From an uncultured Bacteroidota bacterium (GTDB lineage Bacteria > Bacteroidota > Bacteroidia > UBA7662): 11,973 nt of DNA. The stretch is from positions 1 to 11,973 of the forward strand of contig CAIOCC010000135.1 of NCBI GenBank assembly GCA_903856555.1. The letters are read 5' to 3'. The position numbers and the translations under genes were made by a program. Of this stretch, positions 5,838 through 11,973 are shown piece by piece (position 1 is the first letter of the stretch; every line of letters begins with the position of its first letter). The notes under the pieces are model-generated. The model ran no database searches and was not told the DNA's origin. It was given only the letters and a program-made list of their open reading frames with translations.

Positions 5838-8030
5838 ATGAAAATTTTCTTTCGCGCTTCGCTCCTTCGGTCGCTGACCTTGATGCTGGTTTTGGGCCTT
5901 GCCTCCACCCGCGTTCGTGCCGACGAAGGCATGTGGCTGCCCATTCAGCTCTCCAAAATCGAATCACGCATGAAGGAGGCTGGCTTTAGCCTGAGCGCTG
6001 CGGATCTCTACCAAATCAACCAAGCCGCTGTCAAAGACGCCATTGTCCGTCTAGGCGGCGGTTTTTGTACGGCCGAAATCGTTTCGGACCAGGGTTTGGT
6101 GCTCACCAACCACCACTGCGCCTACGATCTGATTCAGAACCATAGCACGGTTGAGAAAGATTATTTGACCAACGGCTTCTGGGCCATGAACCGCGCCCAG
6201 GAATTGCCCAATCCAGGACTCACGGCTTCGACTTTAGTCCGTATGGAGGATGTGACCAACCGGATGAATGATTCCCTTCGCAATGTTCCCGAAGCCCAGC
6301 GCGGTGCGGTGATCGCCAAGGTTAGCAAAATCATCGCCGATGAGGCCTCCGCCGAAAAGAAGGGCTACCAGGGCGATGTGCGTCCCATTTTTTACGGGAA
6401 TCAGTTCATTCTCTCGGTTTACATGGTTTACAAAGATGTTCGTTTGGTGGGTGCCCCCCCCAGCAGCATCGGCAAGTTTGGTGGCGACACCGACAATTGG
6501 ATGTGGCCACGTCACACAGGTGACTTTTCGGTCCTTCGTATTTATACCGGCCCCAACGGAGAATCGGCTGACTACGATAGCCTTCGTAACATTCCCCTCA
6601 AACCCAACCGTTTCCTTTCGGTTTGCACCACCGGGGTCAAAAACGGAGATTATACCATGGTCATGGGTTACCCAGGGACAACCAATCGTTACTTGAGTGC
6701 CGATAACCTGGATTTTAATTTGGCCACCGTCAACATGATGGTCGAAGACATGATTGGCAGCCGCATGCAGGCTTACAAAGAGGACATGGACAAGGATGAC
6801 AAAATCCGAATTGCCCTGGCATCCACCTATGCATCGGGTATGAATACCTACAAATACTACCAAGGCCAAAGCCTGGGCCTTCGCAAAGATGGTTTGGGCG
6901 ACAAAAAGCGCGCCCACGAAAACGGACTTCGTCAATGGATCTCCAGCGATCCGGCCAGGGTCGCCCTTTACGGCCAGCCCCTGGAATCCCTCAGCGGTCT
7001 GCTCAATCAATACCGCAACGATTACCGCAAGATGATTTATTTCCGTCAGGCCCTCGGTAACCAAGCTTTCGTTCGACATTTTCGAATCATGGGAGACCTT
7101 CAAAAGGCTCTTGAATCCGCCAAACCCGATGAAGCCAAAACCCTTGCAGCCGCCAAATCAACCCGCGATGCCCTCAAGGAAAACATGACCGAGTATTTCC
7201 AGGCCACCGAACAAAAAGCCTTTGCCCGCATGCTTCGTGTTTACCTGGAGCGCATCAATGCGGCCGATCGCCCTCCATTCCTTAACGATTTGCTCAAAAA
7301 GACCGAAGGCGAAAACGACAAAGACCGTTCCAAGGAATTGGCCAAAATCATCTACAAGGAATCCTTCCTAACCAATCCCGAACTCATGGAAGCCTTCCTG
7401 AACAAGCCCAGTGCCAAGAAATGGAAAAAAGATCCGGGCGTGCAATTGGCCCTGTCCATCAATGATTATACCAACCAGGTCCTCATGCCCGCCGATCGCA
7501 AGGCCCAGGCTGAACAAGCACCGGTTCGCCGTCAGTTAATGGCCGCCAACATGGCCTACCAAAGCCAACGCATTTTTGCGCCGGATGCCAATTCAACGCT
7601 ACGCCTTACCTACGGTAACATCAAACCCTACGTTCCCCGCGATGGTGTTGACTACAACTGGTTCACCACCCACTCGGGAATCCTTCAAAAAGAAGATCCT
7701 TCCAACGAGGAGTTCATTGTACCCAACAAACTCAAAGAGGACCTGACCAAAGGAGACTTTGTTCCCTACGGCAGAGACGGCGAATTGGTGACCTGTTTTA
7801 TTTCAAACAACGACATTACCGGTGGTAACAGCGGCAGTCCTGTTATGAATGCCAGAGCGGAACTGGTCGGTATCGCCTTTGACGGAAACTGGGAATCCAT
7901 GACCGGTGATCTCATGTTCAACGACAAAGTTCAACGGACCATCAGCGTGGACATCCGTTATGTTCTCTTTGTCATGGATCGCTTTGCGGGTGCGGGCCAC
8001 TTGGTCCGCGAGATGAAATTGGTTCCTTAA
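5838..8030 (+). CDS. S46 family dipeptidyl-peptidase, DPP7-type
   Basis: This exported serine exopeptidase removes dipeptides from the N-terminus of oligopeptides; in Bacteroidota such enzymes act in the periplasm or at the cell surface in protein feeding. A signal peptide is clear: basic start, hydrophobic core ~9-22, and likely cleavage after VRA at 28, before DEGMW. The chymotrypsin-like triad is recognisable as His93 in LTNHHC, Asp229 in RHTGDFSVLR and Ser665 in TGGNSGSPVMN. GKFGGDTDNWMWPRHTGDF (212-230) is an S46 signature. Eighteen residues past the serine the motif is FDGNWE (681-686). Known DPP7 enzymes have Gly there and DPP11 enzymes have Arg, so a preference for hydrophobic or aliphatic penultimate residues rather than Asp/Glu is expected. 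Its 730 residues match the family. The gap before it is 42 bp and AT-rich. Confidence 0.95.
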   Translation: MKIFFRASLLRSLTLMLVLGLASTRVRADEGMWLPIQLSKIESRMKEAGFSLSAADLYQINQAAVKDAIVRLGGGFCTAEIVSDQGLVLTNHHCAYDLIQNHSTVEKDYLTNGFWAMNRAQELPNPGLTASTLVRMEDVTNRMNDSLRNVPEAQRGAVIAKVSKIIADEASAEKKGYQGDVRPIFYGNQFILSVYMVYKDVRLVGAPPSSIGKFGGDTDNWMWPRHTGDFSVLRIYTGPNGESADYDSLRNIPLKPNRFLSVCTTGVKNGDYTMVMGYPGTTNRYLSADNLDFNLATVNMMVEDMIGSRMQAYKEDMDKDDKIRIALASTYASGMNTYKYYQGQSLGLRKDGLGDKKRAHENGLRQWISSDPARVALYGQPLESLSGLLNQYRNDYRKMIYFRQALGNQAFVRHFRIMGDLQKALESAKPDEAKTLAAAKSTRDALKENMTEYFQATEQKAFARMLRVYLERINAADRPPFLNDLLKKTEGENDKDRSKELAKIIYKESFLTNPELMEAFLNKPSAKKWKKDPGVQLALSINDYTNQVLMPADRKAQAEQAPVRRQLMAANMAYQSQRIFAPDANSTLRLTYGNIKPYVPRDGVDYNWFTTHSGILQKEDPSNEEFIVPNKLKEDLTKGDFVPYGRDGELVTCFISNNDITGGNSGSPVMNARAELVGIAFDGNWESMTGDLMFNDKVQRTISVDIRYVLFVMDRFAGAGHLVREMKLVP

Positions 8031-8038
8031 CGGTATCC

Positions 8039-8752
8039 TCAGCGCAGGTCGACCACCTCCACATTGGGGTAGGCCTTGGCATTGAAGACAAACAAATCAT
8101 CCCGCAATTTGGGATTGACTTTGAATTCCGTGATTTGGTAGGTGTATTGCACACCGGATTTATCAAAGACGATGGCTTTCTGAATGAGGTTGCTTTGGCG
8201 ATCCACGAAGAGCCGAACCTTGAAATACGAAACCGACTTGTTTTGGGGAATAAGGTCAATGCGAGAAATCCCTTGTTGACCCGAACCGGTTTCGGATTCC
8301 AGAAACGAATCAAAGCCTTTTTCGTACATAGTAAAAAGGTTGTCCGGCGTAATTTGATCCGGGCTTGGCTCGTGACGGCTGATGTTTACTTCGTTCAGCT
8401 CTTTGAGGTAAGTCCAAGAGGAGCGTCCATCGCAAATAATGAGCTGCTCGCCCATGTCAATCCGGTACTGCTTGCCACGGAGAAACAGTTTCCCCTTGCG
8501 CTTTTCTTTGACCTGACCGGGGCCTCCTTGCAATTCCAACGAAACCAGGGCCTGCATGGATTTCATGCCCCGGTAGTTCTTGCTCAACTTGTTCAGGATG
8601 GCCTTGGATTCAGCATCGCCGGTGGCAATACTGCGTGCCCGCGATGCTTTTTTGGGGGCCTGGGCTTTTTTCTGAGCCTGTGCTGTTTCAGTCGTTCCAA
8701 ACACCGACATAGCGCCGGCCAAAAACAACAAACAAACAAATTTTCTGGTCAT
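8039..8752 (-). CDS. lolA: LolA-like periplasmic outer-membrane lipoprotein carrier
   Basis: LolA shuttles lipoproteins from the inner-membrane LolCDE complex across the periplasm to the outer membrane in an open beta-barrel cavity. The 237-residue product has a signal peptide with likely cleavage at AQA|QKK (26/27), then a Lys/Ala-rich stretch and the domain: ILNKLSKNYRGMKSMQALVSLEL (52-74), GKLFLRGKQYRIDMGEQLIICDGRSSW in two neighbouring strands (87-113), NSL-type positions replaced by TPDNLFTMYEKGFD (135-148), and a late ITEFKVNPKLRDDLFVFN (207-224). The end VEVVDLR is typical of Bacteroidota members. The predicted mature N-terminus is Gln, fitting the glutaminyl cyclase encoded upstream. 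It starts 16 bp after ftsK, so is probably its operon partner. The TGA stop lies 8 bp from the convergent S46 gene. Confidence 0.88.
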   Translation of the reverse strand: MTRKFVCLLFLAGAMSVFGTTETAQAQKKAQAPKKASRARSIATGDAESKAILNKLSKNYRGMKSMQALVSLELQGGPGQVKEKRKGKLFLRGKQYRIDMGEQLIICDGRSSWTYLKELNEVNISRHEPSPDQITPDNLFTMYEKGFDSFLESETGSGQQGISRIDLIPQNKSVSYFKVRLFVDRQSNLIQKAIVFDKSGVQYTYQITEFKVNPKLRDDLFVFNAKAYPNVEVVDLR

Positions 8753-8768
8753 GGTCTTAGGTTTGATT

Positions 8769-11255
8769 TTAAAGGCCCTTGAGTTGCCTTAATTTCTCTT
8801 CTAATTGATGGAGGTCGGTGTACATGACTTCTCTAGGCTTGGAACCCTCAAAACGGCCTACGATTCCGGCCGCTTCCAACTGGTCGATAAGACGTCCAGC
8901 GCGGGCATACCCAATGGTCATTCTACGTTGCAACAAAGAGGTTGAACCCTGCTGGTACTGAACGACCATGCGGGCAGCGTCGTCGAACAATTCATCCCTG
9001 ACCGTACCTGCTCCGTCTCCACCAAAATCTTTTTCGGAATCCGGATCCTTGTATTCGGGCAAGAGGAAAGGGGTGGCATAACCGGTTTGGTCGCCAATAA
9101 AATCACAGACAGCCTCTACCTCCGGGGTGTCCACAAAGGCGCATTGCAAGCGGACCACATTGGAGGATAGCGACAAGAGCATATCCCCGCGCCCTATTAA
9201 CTGCTCAGCGCCGCCCGTATCAATGATGGTACGGCTGTCGATTTTGGAGCTTACCTTGAAGGCAATGCGGGCAGGAAAATTCGCCTTAATCGTGCCCGTA
9301 ATAATGTTCACCGATGGCCGCTGGGTCGCTACAATCAAGTGAATTCCCACGGCACGGGCCAATTGAGCCAATCGGGTAATGGGAAACTCGATTTCTTTTC
9401 CGGCCGTCATAATCAAATCCGCAAACTCATCGATAACAACCACGATATAAGGCAAATAGCGATGTCCTGCGGTCGGAGAAAGTCGGCGCTTGCGGAATTT
9501 GTTATTGTATTCGACCAGGTTGCGGACCTGTGCGTTCTTGAGCAAATCGTAGCGACGATCCATTTCGATACCCAAGGCGTTCATGGTATGAACCACCTGA
9601 CGGGTATCCGTCACAATGGCATCCTCGGCATCCGGGAGGCAGGCCAAAAAATGTTTTTCGATGCGGCGAAACAAAGATAATTCGACCTTTTTGGGGTCCA
9701 CCAAAACGAATTTGAGCTCGCTAGGATGCTTTTTGAAAAGCAAGGAAACCAAGATGGCGTTAATCCCCACTGATTTGCCCTGACCCGTAGCGCCCGCCAT
9801 CAAAAGGTGGGGCATTTTGGTCAAATCTGCCACAAAAATCTCGTTCGAAATGGTTTTGCCCAAGGCGATCGGCAATTCCATTTCGGAGCCCACAAAGCGA
9901 TCCGAAGCCAAAAGGCCCCGCATCCCGACCACTTCCTTGTTTTGATTGGGAACTTCGATACCCACGGTTCCTTTGCCGGGCATGGGGGCAATGATTCGGA
10001 TACCCAAGGCAGCCAAACTGAGGGCTATATCGTCCTCCAGGTTTTTGATTTTGGAAATTCGAACGCCGGCGGCCGGAATGATTTCGTATAAGGTAACCGT
10101 TGGGCCAACCGTTGCCTTGATTTTGTCAATCTCAATGCCGTATTGACGGAGTGTTGTTACAATTTGGTCCTTGTTGGCCTCGAGTTCGGTAGGGTTGATT
10201 TGGACCTTGCCCGTAGCATATTCCGACAACAAATCCAAGGTGGGGTAGCGATACCCGGACAAATCCAACTTGTGATCGTAGAGTTCGCTATCGGTCAAAG
10301 CCACCGTATGGGCATCTTCCAAAACCTCTTCGGCATCGGGCAAGGCCACCTCCATATCCCCAATCTTGCCCAAGGTCGCCCAATCTTCATCGCTCTCTAC
10401 TTCGACTCCTGCCAAACCTTCCTCCATGGGAGCTACGGCGATGACATCTTCCGTTGGTTCCCCTTCGGTTTCATCTTCCCAAGGCAGCGGTTCCGGATGT
10501 TCAAGGATGGGAAGCGCCGTCGAATTGGGCATCGTAGGCGAAACCGATACCTTTGTTACGGGCTCTTGAACCGCACCAGCAACCGGGGCCTTCTCTTGGT
10601 GAAGGACAGGCCACTGCAAGCGTTTGCCCCGGCGAATCATCAGCCAAGCAAACCAAAAGCCTGCCAATCCCAAGCCCGTTCCTACCAATCCCACAAAACC
10701 GGAGGCCCAGCCTACGGCAAAGCGACCAAAGGCCCCACCCCAAGGAAAAGGCAAGGTCCAACAGGCGTGAAACAGATAGGCGAGCGTCACCGAAACGATC
10801 GAGGCAAAAAAGAGAGCATCAAAGGCGCGCGCTACCAGTTTGACCTTGAAATCCGAAAACAATAGTTTGAGTCCCAAAAGCAAGGTCCAAAACCATAGAA
10901 ATACCACTCCCAAACCCCAACCTCGGTATACCGTCCAATGGCCCAAAAAAGCCCCCAACCTACCCAACCAATTTTGGGCCTCGGCCTCCGCAGTCCACAA
11001 GGATTTCCAAGAGGTTTCCAGAAACAAACTCTGGTCCTCCCTCCAAGTCATGGTATAGGAAACCAAAGCGATCAGCCAAACCAAGTTCAAAAAAAGAACA
11101 ACGGTTCCAGCTCCGGTCTGAAAAGCAGGGTTTCGCCAAAAAACCGAAGGGGTCTCTTGGGCCGATCCCGTGGCGGATTTTTCCTGTCGTCCAGGCTTAA
11201 CGGATTTCTGGGTTTTGCCCGATTCGGAACGCAGGGTATTGGATGGCACGGTCAA
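8769..11255 (-). CDS. ftsK: DNA translocase FtsK/SpoIIIE
   Basis: This septum-anchored hexameric ATPase pumps DNA during chromosome segregation and activates XerCD dimer resolution at dif. At 828 residues it has a short basic N-terminus, four predicted membrane helices (~51-69, 112-134, 147-165, 185-207), an acidic Pro-rich linker (~220-335) much shorter than that of E. coli, and the motor. Motor motifs are the alpha-domain VGPTVTLYEIIPAAGVRISKI (~383-403), Walker A GATGQGKSVGIN (488-499), Walker B VVVIDEFADL (605-614) and ATQRPSVNIITG (643-654). The C-terminal gamma winged helix, which reads chromosome-orienting sequences, includes LLQRRMTIGYARAGRLIDQL (774-793). The likely start is TTG at 11255-11253; a GTG two codons later is the alternative. 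No ATG occurs before the membrane helix. It lies 7 bp after the M28 gene and 16 bp before lolA. Confidence 0.95.
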   Translation of the reverse strand: MTVPSNTLRSESGKTQKSVKPGRQEKSATGSAQETPSVFWRNPAFQTGAGTVVLFLNLVWLIALVSYTMTWREDQSLFLETSWKSLWTAEAEAQNWLGRLGAFLGHWTVYRGWGLGVVFLWFWTLLLGLKLLFSDFKVKLVARAFDALFFASIVSVTLAYLFHACWTLPFPWGGAFGRFAVGWASGFVGLVGTGLGLAGFWFAWLMIRRGKRLQWPVLHQEKAPVAGAVQEPVTKVSVSPTMPNSTALPILEHPEPLPWEDETEGEPTEDVIAVAPMEEGLAGVEVESDEDWATLGKIGDMEVALPDAEEVLEDAHTVALTDSELYDHKLDLSGYRYPTLDLLSEYATGKVQINPTELEANKDQIVTTLRQYGIEIDKIKATVGPTVTLYEIIPAAGVRISKIKNLEDDIALSLAALGIRIIAPMPGKGTVGIEVPNQNKEVVGMRGLLASDRFVGSEMELPIALGKTISNEIFVADLTKMPHLLMAGATGQGKSVGINAILVSLLFKKHPSELKFVLVDPKKVELSLFRRIEKHFLACLPDAEDAIVTDTRQVVHTMNALGIEMDRRYDLLKNAQVRNLVEYNNKFRKRRLSPTAGHRYLPYIVVVIDEFADLIMTAGKEIEFPITRLAQLARAVGIHLIVATQRPSVNIITGTIKANFPARIAFKVSSKIDSRTIIDTGGAEQLIGRGDMLLSLSSNVVRLQCAFVDTPEVEAVCDFIGDQTGYATPFLLPEYKDPDSEKDFGGDGAGTVRDELFDDAARMVVQYQQGSTSLLQRRMTIGYARAGRLIDQLEAAGIVGRFEGSKPREVMYTDLHQLEEKLRQLKGL

Positions 11256-11262
11256 AAATAAC

Positions 11263-11973
11263 TTAGGGGCGGTACAAGATATCCAGCAAGGTTTGGCCCA
11301 CCGCCGTCATGGTCCGTGGGCTAATCACGTTTAGTTGGTCGTTGCGGGTATGCCAATGCGGTGGAAAGCCGGTACCCTCGTTGCGCAAATCAATGATATC
11401 TACCATCGGAATCCCGGCCAAGGTATTCACGTAATAATGATCATCGGTCACCGGTTGACAGGGCACCGGAACAAAGAGATCCCCGTAGCCCAAGGCACCG
11501 GCCCTTTGCCAAATTGCTCTGGTCCAATCCGGTGCAAACTGCAAAGAATGACCTTCCCAACAAAACCGGGCATCCGGCGCACCAACCATATCCAAAAGCA
11601 CCCCACGTTGAGCGCGGTATCCCGCCACATGAGGCCTGCGCGACCAAACCTGGGACCCTATCGCGTAGGAATCAGCCACCTCCGGAACTCCGTAATCCTC
11701 CAAATCAAAAAAGACCAAATCAACCCCCCAATCCGACGGAAGGGAATCCAAATGCCTGCCCAGTTCCAGAAGAACGGCCACGCCCGATGCCCCGTCGTTG
11801 GCGCCATCCATGCGTGCTTTGGGGTTCTCGGTGTCCATATCGGCGAACGGCCTCGTATCCCAATGGGCGGCAAGAACCATTCTCCTTGGACTCTGAGGGC
11901 GAAAAACACCGACAATATTGCGCAGTTCAAAGACCTTGCCATCGTGCATGGTCAGGGATTCTCTTTGTTCAAC
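11263..11973 (-). CDS. M28 family metallopeptidase, probable glutaminyl cyclase (5' partial)
   Basis: The frame runs without a stop to the window edge, and family resemblance continues upstream of the Met codon at 11949 (residue 1 in this numbering), so the signal peptide and true start lie outside. The fold is the M28 zinc aminopeptidase type, closest by memory to animal-type glutaminyl-peptide cyclotransferases of Bacteroidota, which convert N-terminal Gln of exported proteins to pyroglutamate. Visible motifs are AAHWDTRPFAD (27-37), MDGANDGASGVAVLLEL (47-63), FFDLEDYG (80-87), GVLLDMVGAP (116-125), TDDHYYVN (168-175) and HWHTRNDQ (198-205). By analogy with human QC, Asp52, Asp85 and His200 would bind the single zinc, with Glu84 and Asp120 catalytic. 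It heads the ftsK-lolA row, 7 bp from ftsK. An aminopeptidase cannot be fully excluded. Confidence 0.83.
   Translation of the reverse strand, partial: VEQRESLTMHDGKVFELRNIVGVFRPQSPRRMVLAAHWDTRPFADMDTENPKARMDGANDGASGVAVLLELGRHLDSLPSDWGVDLVFFDLEDYGVPEVADSYAIGSQVWSRRPHVAGYRAQRGVLLDMVGAPDARFCWEGHSLQFAPDWTRAIWQRAGALGYGDLFVPVPCQPVTDDHYYVNTLAGIPMVDIIDLRNEGTGFPPHWHTRNDQLNVISPRTMTAVGQTLLDILYRP

Noticed and set aside
6234..7103. Minus-strand open frame of 289 codons opposite the S46 peptidase gene
   Set aside because: Antisense shadow of a well-supported peptidase gene with catalytic motifs in the sense frame.
10143..10865. Plus-strand open frame of 240 codons opposite ftsK
   Set aside because: It overlaps the linker and membrane region of ftsK; no domain is recognisable and it is best explained as a shadow.

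Overview
The window looks like chromosomal DNA from a member of the Bacteroidota with moderate GC content (a little above half by eye). Four things support this. The first protein ends in a type IX secretion (T9SS) sorting domain. There is an S46 dipeptidyl-peptidase. A glutaminyl-cyclase-type M28 peptidase, ftsK and a LolA-like gene lie head to tail, an order I recall as common in this phylum. Start codons lack clear Shine-Dalgarno sequences. I cannot place it below phylum.

Plus strand, 1-8030: five tightly packed genes. They are a 5'-truncated secreted CotH-kinase/lamin-tail protein with a T9SS C-terminal domain; a photolyase/cryptochrome of the FeS-BCP (PhrB-like) family without the cluster cysteines; a flavin reductase-like protein that starts one base after the photolyase stop; a complete dihydrolipoamide dehydrogenase; and an exported S46 dipeptidyl-peptidase of DPP7 type. 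Gaps are 20, 1, 35 and 42 bp, so co-transcription of some or all is plausible, although the functions are mixed.

Minus strand, 11973-8039: three genes read toward the first block. They are a 5'-truncated M28 metallopeptidase resembling glutaminyl cyclases, the DNA translocase FtsK (apparently with a TTG start), and a LolA-like periplasmic lipoprotein carrier. Gaps are 7 and 16 bp, which suggests an operon. The two blocks converge with 8 bp between stop codons.

Working together: the photolyase and flavin reductase form a plausible flavin/DNA-repair pair. The glutaminyl cyclase fits the Bacteroidetes habit of cutting exported proteins before Gln, and the LolA signal peptide here has such a site. 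LolA, the T9SS substrate and the S46 enzyme all belong to the envelope and outer-surface economy. FtsK and Lpd are core housekeeping.

Coding density is very high: no gap exceeds 42 bp, and I see no RNA gene, insertion sequence, CRISPR array or phage gene. The least ordinary features are in-frame short tandem repeats that appear to have inserted or expanded in loops of the first two proteins, and the missing Fe-S ligands in the photolyase. I do not see a clearly new multi-gene system.
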